DNA from: Diadema setosum
Taxonomy: Eukaryota > Echinodermata > Echinoidea > Diadematoida > Diadematidae
Reading direction: 5' to 3'
Length of the DNA stretch: 64,000 nt
NCBI GenBank assembly: GCA_033980235.1
Contig: CM067064.1
Span: 1,538,501 to 1,602,500, forward strand
A model generated the notes under the pieces. It saw only the letters and a program-made list of their open reading frames with translations, was not told the DNA's origin and did no database searches. Shown piece by piece: positions 23,210-34,526 of the stretch; positions within the stretch are counted from its first letter, which is position 1; every line of letters begins with the position of its first letter. Position numbers and translations under genes: made by a program.

Positions 23210-23247
23210 TATTATCATTATCATTACTGTTGTTATTATTATCATTA
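23100..23247. repeat. (TTA)n microsatellite, SINE tail
   Basis: About 45 mostly intact TTA units with occasional GTT and TCA. The poly-Leu and poly-Ile ORFs on the two strands are artefacts. Confidence 0.95.
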
Positions 23248-25072
23248 AGGTGATAAATGTGCAGTGACGACTAATTCCACGTATCACTATAATGTAGATG
23301 CATTTATGCATGTTGCATGCAAACCTACACTACACTCACAGTGACACACTTATCATTACATGTGACTATCCAGCTCTCATTAAGAACAAAGAATATAAAA
23401 GCTGCTGTACCTCCACTAAGACTCTTTCTTTGAAATGTTCGTGAAAAAGTGAACTCACAATTGTCATTAATGGGGACAACATAATTTACAGCTGCATGTA
23501 AAGTTTACAATGTCAAGTTGCATTTACAATGTCATGATAGTACACTGTGTGACTTGTCTGTCCTACATACATTGTACTTTCATGAATGGCGAGTCTTCAC
23601 TTAATAAGCAGTGCCTCGGAATGAATTACTGATAATCAATATCCTTTGCAGTTGGTCATCAACAAGGTACAGGAACACGGAATAATTCAGACGTTGGGTT
23701 TTTAAAAGTTGTTTTTCTTGAAACCAAAAGGAGGGAAATTGGGGTTCCTGCAAAGGCATTAAAAAAATGTGACTTTCTACGAGCTGTGGCTGTAGTGACA
23801 TACCACGCATGCTGTGCATGTGTTGCAGATGGGTGAAAGATAAGTGTATGGGAGCTGCGACAAGAATGCAAAATATAATGCTCTCTGGCTAATCGAGTAC
23901 TCTGCTTAATCTGGTAAGAAATGTTCTGCCCAACATTACCCGATTAAGCAGAGAATACTGCATTTACAGTTGGAAGACAACACAAATTTCAGATAATAAA
24001 ACAAATCAAATCAAAAAACAACTCCATACTGTTTGCTGTAGAAGAGAGAGAGGGCTCTCATAAAAGGTTTCTATTAGAGATTACATTGTATATAAAGAAA
24101 ATATAATTTGAACAATGTAATTACACTTTTTTTTACAGGAGCATTCATTCCTTACTTCTTATCATGCAATCAATTAGGATTCATTAGTGCCTGATCTGAA
24201 AGAAAGTTCAGATGGCGCCAACACAGCATGCAATGAACAAAGACTCGCTAAATTAAAGTGCGACATTAATTTCAGTTAGGGTCACACTCCACAACCTACC
24301 TTCTATTACTTATTAGATAGCATCAACAAATATTATCATCAATAATGAGGCTACGTCCTTGATGGATAGATTGAGGTGCCTGTATTTGATGTTCAACATT
24401 TATCCTTTAACAACCCAATCAAATGTAAGTAATCAAATTTGTATGTTATGGCGACAGCGATCAATGAAATCAGAAAAACTAATCATAAAACTCAAACTAA
24501 TTGAGATGACAGCTGGTTTGAACAACCTTTACGAATGAAAATTAGGCAATACAGCCGTGCATGCATGAATATATTTGTGGGATTGATTATATACGATGTG
24601 TCTACAGAGGTATTGGCTCAAACAAATAATCATAATTAATGATTATATAGTCTTGTTTATCAAGGGTAGAATCCACTCTGCTAGCCCTGCTCTTCCAAGC
24701 AGACCTGCTTTTATCATCACGTCATTACTCCAACATGTGGCCAGGTACCCATTCTTACATCTGGGTCACAAAGGACAAGATTGTAATTAAACAGTTTGTC
24801 TAAGAATGAATGACCCACGACTATCTGTATACAAATCCAGAGCGTCCTCACTCACGATACCATGGTATTTCAACGAATGACTTATTGCACAGAGGACCAC
24901 ATTGCAATCACACGTATGGGTGACTCATTGATAATTACTACATTTTAATAGAGACAAAGCAAGAAAAAACACAACAAAAGACCACACAAAGTGCATTATT
25001 ATTCTAATGAGCTGACCTTTGGACATCCACAACACACCTGTCATACAGACGTTGACATTTAAAGACTAAATA

Positions 25073-26156
25073 CAACAAGGAAATGTAGAAATTACGCGGT
25101 GCGTAATATATGTCCCCGCCGGAAGTAGCATTTAGTAGCAAAATGTACAATATAGGTAAAAAGATCAAGGTCAAAGGTCAAAGAAGTCAAAGGTCAAAAT
25201 TCTGTGTAGAAGTTTTGAAGCCCTCACCTAGTGCCATCACATAAAGCAAACGGAATCAAAATCGGGTTAGAAATGGCGAAGGAGTAGCATTTTGTAGCCA
25301 ATGTACAATATAGGTAAAAAATCAAGGTCAAAGGTCAAAGAAGTCAAAGGTCAAAATTCTGTGTAGAAGTTTTGAAGCCCTCACCTAGTACCATCACATA
25401 AAGCAAATGGAATCGAAAATGGGTTAAAAATGGCGAAGGAGTAGCATTTGGTAGCAAAATGCACAATACAGGTCAAAAATCAAGGTCAGAGGTCAAAGAA
25501 GTCAAAGGTCATATTTCTGTGTAGAAGTTTTGAAGCCCTCACCTAGTGCCATCACTTAAAGCAAACGGAATTGAAATCGGGTTAGAAATGGCGAAGGAGT
25601 AGCATTTTGTAGCAAAATGTACAATATAGGTTCAAAAATCATGGTCAAAGGTCAAAGAAGTCAAAGGTCAAAATTCTGTGTAGAAGTTTTGAAGCCCTCA
25701 CCTAGTGCCATCACATAAAGCAAACAGAATCGAAATCGGGTTAGAAATGGCGAAGGAGTAGCATTTTGTAGCCAATGTACAATATAGGTCAAAAATCAAG
25801 GTCAAAGGTCAAAGAAGTCAAAGGTCAAAATTCTGTGTAGAAGTTTTGAAGCCCTCACCTAGTGCCATCACATAAAGCAAATGGAATCAAAATTGGGTTA
25901 GAAATGGCGAAGGAGTAGCATTTTGAAGCAAAATGTACAATATAGGTCAAAGGCCAAGGTCAAAGGTCACAACTGAAATTCTGTGTAGAAGTTTCAAAGC
26001 TCCCATGTAGTGCTATCATATAAAGCAAACAGAATCAAAATTGGCTCATAAATGACAGAGAAGTAGCAAATTTAACATTTTGATCACACACGGACGCACA
26101 GACGGACAGACGGACACACACACGTACGGAGCCCGTTTCATAGTCCCCTGCTCGAA
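25073..26156. mobile_element. Repeat element with about six 157-bp tandem units (copy 2)
   Basis: It has the same flank (ACAAGGAAATGTAGAAATTACG, GTCCCCGCCGG), units and ACGGAC/ACGTACGGAGCCCG tail as the element at 17364-18602. Unit landmarks CTCACCTAG lie at about 25223, 25380, 25538, 25697 and 25854. The 3' end stops at CTGCTCGAAC and lacks the last CGTTCGGCGGGGAC, so it is truncated. Confidence 0.9.
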
Positions 26157-26867
26157 CAATAATCTGTATGTATCACCATGACGATCACCATTAAACATTG
26201 AGGCATCTTCACATATACCAATTGTTACTTTTTCTCAATTGACAGTCTGAGATCACCCTACAAAAAAAATCTGTTGGTACATGATTAAAGTTATTCTTGT
26301 TGGTACATGATTAAAGTTATTCTTGTCTATATTTTGTGTGATGGCACCTTTAAGCATCAAAATGTCTTTAACAGAGAGTCTTGACCTCATACTGTCTCCA
26401 AACATTTCTCTCTCTCTGTCAATTTCACTATAGCCAGGATGAATACCGCAGCAGCCTCTCTGCACCATTCTCAATGGAAAGGTCAAAGGTTAGTAACATT
26501 TAGTGCTGTTCAGTAGCCTTATGTATTAAAACAAGAAATTGACACACCTGAGCCGATATACACGTAGATGCCGGTTATTCAATAAAGCTATCTCTTGAAG
26601 GGAAACCTTTGCACCATATCTAACACATGATATATCAAGTATGCAGATTTCATTCCTTTTCTACAGCTTGGAATGATCGCATAATATCCCAAGGGGAAAA
26701 ACTCTGGACACCCAAGTTATTTCTCCAGCGAGATATTCATCCTTTTGAACACTTGTATGATGAAAATGTTCATACTGCAGGAATGCAGTTGCCATGTAGT
26801 CATCATAGACCATTCAAATACTTACTTAGAGTCAGGAATTGTGTTTGTGTTGTGTTTGCATTTTTTT

Positions 26868-26887
26868 TTGGGGGGGGGGGGGGTTCC

Positions 26888-26922
<35 letters not shown>
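26868..26922. repeat. G-tract/C-tract hairpin
   Basis: T9, G14, TTCCT, then about 40 C. The G and C tracts are complementary and form an extreme hairpin or G-quadruplex candidate. The tract length may be an assembly estimate. Confidence 0.85.
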
Positions 26923-27459
26923 ATGTTGTTCAGCCAATGAAGAACACTAATGTGAAAGTGTTATATGTCAAAAGAATGTAGGTTAATGGACAATATGTTA
27001 TATCATTTCCCTCATTCAATACATTCATGTAGAGGATAACACTAAAGAAGAATTACAATGAAATCTTTGGAGAAGAGCTCTGGGAAACGGATGCTGCCAT
27101 GTCTCAGCTGCAGTTGCCGTGACGATCAAAGCATTCCAATTCCCAGAGCCTTTCTCGCTTGGATGAACAAGGCAATTGTGCAATAAAGCTGCATTGAAAA
27201 TTCATGGCTTGTTAGTGTTATGGAGTCAGGGCATCAACAATCATCTAGTGGAATCTTATTGCCCATGGTAATGAGAGAAAGAGAGAGAAATAGATAATAT
27301 ATCTCTCTCCTTTCTAGTATCCCTCCCACTCTCTCCTCCCAACTCTCTCCATCTCATTCTCTCTCTCTGTTTTTTTCTTCCTTCTCCCTTTCTCTATGAG
27401 CCACTTTTCTTTAATATCATTATTATCATTCCGGACTGAGTGAGCAAATATCAAATCTG

Positions 27460-27629
27460 GGGGGTATTTCATAAAGCTGTTCTCAAAGCTAAGAACGACT
27501 TAATAACGACTGGTGATTAGTTCTTGTGCTGAATCATTGAAATTTTGATACGTATAGTACATCAGAATGTATTCCAGTTGTTCTTAAGTCGTTTGTAACT
27601 TTAAGAACAGCTTTATGAAGCACACCCCT
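27460..27629. mobile_element. MITE, family GGGGTATTTCATAAAGCTGT
   Basis: The left arm GGGGTATTTCATAAAGCTGT is mirrored by AACAGCTTTATGAAGCACACC at the right. Arms also share AACGACTTA. About 170 bp. Confidence 0.85.
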
Positions 27630-29170
27630 GGTCTTAAAATGTGAACATTTACATAAAATCTGACCTGCTGATGACAATGACAGTTTGTCATTGTCATCAG
27701 CAGTTTAATCCTGCTGCAAAATTCAGCATGAAATAATAGATTCAAGTTATTGGTTCTCTAGTGCTCATCTCTACAGAGTTCAAAATATAAGATCTAATAG
27801 AACAGACAACTGTTATGACAGTGAGCCGATTAAATGACGTTGTACGAACACAGTGTGGGCTGCAAACATTAGCTAAAAATTAGCTGATTTCTAATCAAAT
27901 TCTGATTTGATTTTGTAAATGAGGACTGACATCCCTCAGCCTTACATTCTTTTTTCCTCTCAATGTAGTCTTTATCTTACTCTTAAAGGGTAATCATTCT
28001 GGTTTACACACAATTTTGAATTGCTCTCTCTCTCACAGACTTAAATCAGACCTGAGGTCTCTCATCTCGTTGCTACGCCAACGCATCATCTCATCCCATA
28101 TTCTCACCTCCTCAGCTGCCACACACAGCATGCCAGGCCCATCCTTCATAAGCCATGCTTAATTCCCAGTCATAAGTTGACTTCTTTCACAACTCTTACT
28201 GGACTGCAATCGATATGAAAAAGGCTACTAGGGTATTGCATACACAGGAGACCTCTACCATACTCTTGTGAAAATGTCATAGGGGTCAAGCTGTAAAATG
28301 AAGTGATTGAATTGAGAGACTACAATCTCAGGAAAAATAATATCATCTGACTAGCAGTAATATTCTTATCTTATATAGTGCTCTCTTTTTTTTTTTCTCT
28401 CTCTCTCTCTCTCTCTCTTTTAATTGGGGTGGGATGGGAGCAGGACTTTGTCTGCGCATATTGCATACAAGACCATTCACCATGGCAGCTATAATAGAGT
28501 TGCTGATAACTGCTGAAAACAACAGATGTTCAACCCTTTTTTCAACTACTCATCGTTGAGTTGACACAATTTCAGTACTGCTATACTGCATTTGAATCCT
28601 GAAACAACAGTGTGTTGATAAAACATAATTTCGAACTCTCTGTGCTCATTTCAGGAAATAATCTTGACGTACTTCAGAGTCAACATTCAATTGTCATCCA
28701 CCTAATCCACACAAACTGCAAAGAAAACATATCACTTCAAAATTTTAAAAAATCTTGATGTGATAAATGTAAAAAGACACAAAAGAACAATTTTTATCAC
28801 ACTCAATGGCATCTAATTTATCAAATGTTGTAATGACCAAGTGTAACATAGATTATTTCTCACTAGTGGTCTGAATTAAGTCACAGTAAAACTAAGAAAC
28901 TTATGACTGGTAGCATGGGACGGCTAATTGAACTGATCTTTATTCAGTGTCCACCAGGATACATATGAAAATCATGAATAGCGCCCATCAGTAATTACAA
29001 TGTGTATGTGCATCTATTAAGCCTATGCCCATTGGTAATGGTCGACTTCAATTGGGATTCTTCAGCTGTCAGTGATAAAGCTATTGCCCACAATTCTTTT
29101 GGGGAGATTCTCGAATGTATCCAAACTGAGCCAGCTTTCCCACTCAATGGTATCTCACGCTACTGGAACA

Positions 29171-29670
29171 TTAGGCGTTTTCACATCAGCCCAATGTTTC
29201 GAAATAGCGCGCTATTTTCTGACTTGCGAAATTTTCCCGAGAGCGAAAAAGTGCGCTATTTGCTAATGTGAACACAAATTAGCGCGCTAATTGTATTGCT
29301 CTGATCAAGAAAATTTCTTGACTCCAACTCGAGAAATTTCTAAAATAGCGGGATAGTAGCGCGCTATTTGATAATGTGAAAACGACTCGAGAAATTAGCG
29401 CGATGAATCCCATCATGCCTAGCGTGTGTGACCCGATCGATCGAGACACACTGCACACAAATCATGAGGAATTTTTGAGAGGGCACACAAATTACTGATA
29501 CTGTTTGCACATACTCAGCTGTCGAATTAGCTGTTTTAAAATTTCTAACTATTCGGGCTACCCCCTCTTCGGGCTGATGTGAATAAGAAATGAAATAGCG
29601 CTCTAATTCGCAATCGCGGAAAATATTTCGAGCTTTGATTTTTATCGGGCTGATGTGAAAACGGCTATTA
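29171..29670. mobile_element. MITE-like element, family GGCGTTTTCACATCAGCCC
   Basis: The ends GGCGTTTTCACATCAGCCC and GGGCTGATGTGAAAACGGC are inverted. The interior repeats GCGCGCTATTT and AATGTGAA motifs. It is GC-richer than its flanks and lies less than 200 bp beyond the candidate poly(A) signal of the proximal HID1 exon. Confidence 0.85.
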
Positions 29671-29839
29671 AGGCACACAACTTTACGAATGCAAGGTGGG
29701 GGGGGGGATCTCCTTGAAAACTATGTCTGATGGCTCAGAGAGAGTGAGAGGGCATCCGATGATGCAGAGATGGACTACTTTTGCCCCCATGGCGATGCCT
29801 CACCACTTTCATTAGCTTGATTGCTCCCAGATTTGCATT

Positions 29840-29845
29840 TTTATT
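29840..29845 (-). terminator. Candidate poly(A) signal for proximal HID1 last exon
   Basis: AATAAA on the - strand, 350 nt downstream of the INES stop. It would give the short isoform a compact 3' UTR. The intervening bases 29846-30194 contain no other gene. Confidence 0.45.
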
Positions 29846-30194
29846 GTAGTGGAGAGGGAACATCAAACCCCCTGTGGCTTTCCCAGATTTGCCCGTTTCG
29901 CTGCATTGATCCAGCACTTGCACACAATGGGTTTAAGAATGGTGTCACTGATACCATTCTCAACATGTAGAAAACCTCTCAAATTACACCTTCAGCCTGA
30001 GGAAGTAAAAAACAAACAGACAAAACACACACACCATACCAGACAAAATGAAGGGAAAAATGAATGTTAGTTGGAATGAATCAGAAGCGAAATGTTAGAA
30101 GAAAACAGTTGATCATGTCAAAAAGCAAGAAGCGTCAAATATACCAGGAATGTGGAAGACATTTTGTTTGTGAGTTGCTTCCTTCTGTGTGTTG

Positions 30195-30267
30195 TTAGCT
30201 CTCATTGATGCGTTGGACTTCAAAGAGCCGAACGGCCGTGTCGTACCAGATGGGGGGCTCCAGATTC
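30195..30267 (-). CDS. HID1: HID1 proximal alternative last exon (C-terminus ...INES)
   Basis: On the - strand an acceptor GTGTGTCATGTGACAG is followed by G completing Arg, then NLEPPIWYDTAVRLFEVQR and INES, with TAA at 30195-30197. Compared with the distal exon it shares 15 of 20 positions, differs mostly conservatively (E/D, R/K, V/I), carries A where the canonical protein has D, and extends three residues beyond the usual end. The reading frame, acceptor and stop are all intact. It is therefore probably a duplicated functional terminal exon rather than a decayed copy, but transcript evidence is not available here. Confidence 0.85.
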
Positions 30268-30633
30268 CTGTCACATGACACACAAAACAAACATTATAAA
30301 ACATTTATACCACACCAAACACAGATATCTTGGTTTCAAGCCATGTCCATTCACTATAAGATATCAATTAATCACAGGCCTGAGATGGCAGAATAGGTAT
30401 ATGAATACTGTTAACTGCCTTTGAGTCCTCAATTTCTTTCATCCTTTACTTTGACTTTCACAAAAGAGAATGTCAAGATAATATTCACATAGCAAATAAG
30501 CATGCACACTGTAACCATAGTTACTCTGTTTACTGGTGTATTGATCGCTCATTTTTGCTGACAGGAAAACCCTCAACATAGGAAGCATGGTTGATACACA
30601 GTAACAGCAAACTTTTGCACAAAAAGAAGTCTT

Positions 30634-31180
30634 AGACCCTGTTTACAGTGCGAGGCTCGGCCGCGGCTGAGCCCAGCCCCGCTTCAGTGTAAACATGCAA
30701 AAGGGCAAATGCGAGGCCAAAATTGGCCTCGCATTTGGCCTTGCTCTGGAGGTGGTCTCGGCCGCGGCCGAGCCCGGCTTCTTCTTGGTGTAAACGCAAA
30801 CTGGGCCAAATGCGCGGCCAATTTTAGTCTGGCTTCCAGACCCTCTGCCCGTACTATTTCGCTATTCACGATATTAACCCCCTCAACGTGGAAAACTAGT
30901 ATAGTTTAAGGTGGTTTTGTCCTGCAAAGGATTTTTCCATCGGCAAAGGCCTTTGCCCGAACGGCGATTTCGTCGCCACGGAATCCAGTTGGCAAAGGGT
31001 CTGAAAACCAGGCTATACCAAATTGTGTTTGTTTACAAGCAGAGCGCCACTACGATGAAATATTGAAAGGTTTGAATTAAAAGCGCGGCTGAGCCCAGCA
31101 GTGTAAACGGACAAAATTGCGAGGCTCGGCCGCGCAATTGAGGCCGGGCTCGGCCCAGCCCCGCACTGTAAACGGGGTCT
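30634..31180. mobile_element. GC-rich MITE-like element, family GACCCTGTTTACAGTGCG
   Basis: Ends GACCCTGTTTACAGTGCG and CGCACTGTAAACGGGGTC are inverted, and TTA flanks both sides (TTA-GACCC, GGGTC-TTA). A 3-bp TTA duplication fits PIF/Harbinger-type insertion. The interior repeats GGCTCGGCCGCGGC, GGCCAAATGCG and CAGTGTAAAC. It is a CpG-rich island in AT-rich DNA. Confidence 0.85.
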
Positions 31181-31847
31181 TATTCAAATTCAAGAAATTC
31201 TTCTTAGTAGTCCTATGTCTACAGAAAATTTGCTGCATAGTACATTTTGGCAGCAGACATGCAAAAGCCAGTTTTCTAATTCTAGGGCAGATTAGATGGT
31301 GCATTAAACGATGAATTACGTAGGCTTAAAATATTAAGTCACTTCCCAAGTTCCTGTCATGCTCCTTAACACTCAAACACTGCTGTATACATTCAACAAA
31401 CAAGGAACCAACTTTGAATACAATGAAAATAACATCTCAAGATGCAATAGAAGATGCCATGAATACCAACACATACATGTTCTCTCTTTTGTTTCTACCA
31501 ATAGATACGGTAGACTACTGGTCAGAACTCAGGGGTGCATCAATATGGCTGATACAAGTTATATAAGTTTCAATTCAAGATCACATCAAAGCAACAGATC
31601 CCAAATTACTGAGAGGTGCACTATCAAAGATTCGAAAGAAGAATCTACATAAAGAGGACAGTCATTTTGACTGAAAGTACATATCATTCCGCGACTGGAA
31701 AAAGACTAGTCAAAGGGAAGTAAGATACGTGGACACAGAAATTGAAACTGAACATTAACTAGCCATTGACTGAAATGTTTGATGCTGGCAAATTGCAACA
31801 ATGTGTCTGCGAGGGTTGAGTTTCTTTCTGCTCTCCACCAACATCTC

Positions 31848-32187
31848 ACAGCATGGGAATTTAATCTTCTCAACTATACATGGGACGACCAAAACATGAC
31901 TTCACAATATCATCATTCACGATTCCTTCATGACAGCATGGGAATTTAATCTTCTCGACTATACATGGGACAACCAAAACATGACTTCACAATATCATCA
32001 TTCACGATTCCTTCATGACAGCATGGGAATTTAATCTTCTCGACTATACATGGGACAACCAAAACATGACTTCACAATATCATCATTCACGATTCCTTCA
32101 TGACAGCATGGGAATTTAATCTTCTCGACTATACATGGGACAACCAAAACATGACTTCACAATATCATCATTCACGATTCCTTCACG
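31848..32187. repeat. Four tandem copies of an 85-bp unit
   Basis: GCATGGGAATTTAATCTTCT recurs at 31851, 31936, 32021 and 32106, exactly 85 bp apart. The copies are almost identical; the first differs at a few sites (CTCAACTA, GACGACC). This is a recent expansion or an assembly artefact. Confidence 0.95.
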
Positions 32188-32673
32188 CCTGCTCCCAAAC
32201 CACATACTCATACATCCCTGCATCTCCCATTAAGTCAGTCAGCTCAATTATCATCACGGATAAACTAGCATGAGGTTGATTCCCCGCGATATTGCTTTTC
32301 TCCTATCGTATTTGATCAAAATCCAGCATGCCGCCACTGTATGCTGAAATAAAATACTGCTCTGTACATTAGATACTTTCAATAACAGCCCTTGACGATG
32401 ACATGCTTGCGTCATATGATGTATTGCCTGGGTATGCCGGCTGGTTCCTAGATAAAGCCACGAATAAATGACTGAAACAAGTTACCACGATGCTGTAACT
32501 ACTTCACCATCCAAGGCATAAATCATATATCATAATGTAGATCAACTAATACATGGTATCCCCAAACACTAAATCCTTGATTAATGTTTGATTATTTTTA
32601 ACATTAAATGATGAATATATGGATATTAACAATACTGACATACAAATGCCTAAGATGTACCCACTTTAAAAAA

Positions 32674-32674
<1 letters not shown>

Positions 32675-32704
<30 letters not shown>
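32675..32704. repeat. (AC)n microsatellite
   Basis: About 14 AC dinucleotides. Confidence 0.9.
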
Positions 32705-32710
<6 letters not shown>

Positions 32711-33070
32711 TTACATCCTAGTTCACAGTATACTGAAGCTGACTGTGTACTGCAGAATCTTTTCATCCTTTGCATGGTTTCCTTATTGTAAAATAATATC
32801 AAAGATAATGTCTGGAGACCTATTTTATCAATCACTCAGTAATGTTTGTGTGATTAACCCCTTCTCTACAAGAATTCAATTTTGCAGCCTTTCTTCAGAC
32901 CCCAATAATAACTCTAAAATACCCTAATAATAATCCTAACAATAACCATTTCAAACCCTAAAATAATATCAGACATAATGTCTGGAGAACTATATCATTG
33001 ATCACTCAGCAATGCTAGCTGTGATTAACCTCAGTCTACAAGATTCAAATAGACTTTCTACAAACTCTTA

Positions 33071-33220
33071 GGCCCGAATTCACAAAGATGGTACAATCTT
33101 GTCCATGGTTTCAACCATGGACAAAGACCGTAGTTTTTTATGGCGCGCCAAGTGTCGCATGGCCTATTTCGTTATGAAATCAGTCGTTTCGTCAATGACG
33201 AAATGGTCATTTTGTTGACA
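33071..33220. mobile_element. Truncated MITE, family TGGCCCGA, copy 2
   Basis: GGCCCGAATTCACAAAGATGG, CCATGGTTTCAACCATGGAC and AAGTGTCGCATGG, then AATCAGTCGTTTCGTC, match the left half of 7246-7533. The right end is missing and is replaced by a T tract at 33229-33245. Confidence 0.8.
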
Positions 33221-33982
33221 CAGGTGTTTTTTTTTTTTTTTTTTTAGATGACTCTGTGTTTGGTGAATGAGGTCAATCGATAGATTTACTCATGTTTTGA
33301 AATGTACCGAAACTATTCTATCTGACTTCACTCAATGTTACTGTGACTGTAAACCCCCCCCCCCCCAAAAAAAAAAAGAAAAAAAGAATCTTGCTACTTT
33401 CAATTCTAAGTTGCCTAGATGTCATGCCCAGTTGAAAAACTATCAAGGCAAGTTTACCGCAAACACCAGAATCTTATTCTCCATGCAGATTCACTCTGCT
33501 ATGATGAAAAAAAAAAAAGAATAATTGTTTCTCATTTTCTTTGAACTTCTGGTTTCCTGAAATGTTCTCTGTAAACAGACTAGGAAATTAAGCACTGCTT
33601 GCAAATCCAGTTTTATCGCTTGGTTGGGGTCTTACATGATCAAATGAAAGAGTCACTGACATCTAGCTTTTTTCTACAGCATAAATGAATACCACTACGG
33701 AATTAAAGGTACTCCTGATAATCCATTAAGCAAGGCACACCTACCGCTTGTCATGCATTATTCACGAGATCCTAGAGGACCACTCAAAAATATTTCATGA
33801 AGCTCAGTTACAGAATAATATGCATCGGCAAGTAAGATTTCTGTCACCTGAGATATGCAAGGCACGATCGCTTGCTTTAAAGAGTAAAATTAGTTTGAGT
33901 GACTTTGTTGAATATTCCAAGATAAAACTTCATATATCATAAACAGAATACAAGTCATTAGTGAAGTTCATGGACAGAGAAC

Positions 33983-34190
33983 TGTAAAACAGGACATTTT
34001 CGTAGCATGAAATTTTTGGGTTTTTTAACGGGAGCCGACGGCCTTTTTCGTGGCATGAAATTTTCGCAAGTTGCCTCTAACATTCAATGCATATAGTGTA
34101 GACAAGAACTTTTGTGTGCATTTTTACTTCGCAAATCTTGGCTCTCGTGAAATTTGCAAAATTAAAATGCATGTGACCAATCCTTGTTTT
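33983..34190. mobile_element. Dispersed inverted-end repeat, family ACTGTAAAACAGGAC, copy 1
   Basis: ACTGTAAAACAGGACATTTT, CATGAAATTTTCGCAAGTTG, GTGTAGACAAGAACTTTTG, AAATGCATGTGACC and TCCTTGTTTTT recur at 52388-52585 and 53230-53401. The ends are inverted complements. Confidence 0.75.
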
Positions 34191-34526
34191 TCAAATTCAT
34201 GAAATATCTCTTTTTATAGTATATCTCATCTACAGTGTATACAACCCTGAACTTACACTCTCACAATTTGTTTGCTTGTTGTTGGTTTTTTTTTCCAATT
34301 CAATCTCAATATACTTTTAGTGATTGTCAGAGAACATGGCTGCAACAGCAATACAGATCTAAAAAAAAACCAAAAAACATGCAAACTATGTTACAAGGCA
34401 GGTGGTGTAAATATCTGTGAAGTCTACCTTCCTCTAGACCTAAAAACTACAAATCTGCATTCCCTTTACTGAGACACAGTTAGCAAATTATTTTGCAATT
34501 TTAAGGTGAAATATACAATAAAAAGT

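Larger units (their letters stand above)
22626..23970. mobile_element. Possible pogo-like inverted-repeat ends enclosing a SINE
   Basis: The left end (ACAGTACAGTAGTCTCC, ACTCTGCTTAATTGA) and the right end, read in complement (ACTGTAAATGCAGTATTC, TCTGCTTAATCGGG), share a motif in inverted orientation. Similarity is partial, so these may be two separate fragments rather than one element. Confidence 0.4.
14927..30194 (-). other. Sequence between the two HID1 terminal exons (intron of the distal isoform)
   Basis: No coding exon of another gene is recognised on either strand. It is filled with MITE-like elements, two copies of a tandem-repeat element, a SINE-like unit and homopolymer tracts, listed separately. 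The remaining unique stretches (19.0-19.9, 20.1-21.6, 24.0-25.0 and 26.5-28.9 kb) show nothing definite. Confidence 0.7.

Noticed and set aside
22870..23311. Long poly-Leu and poly-Ile ORFs on opposite strands
   Set aside because: They arise from the TTA microsatellite tail of the SINE-like element.
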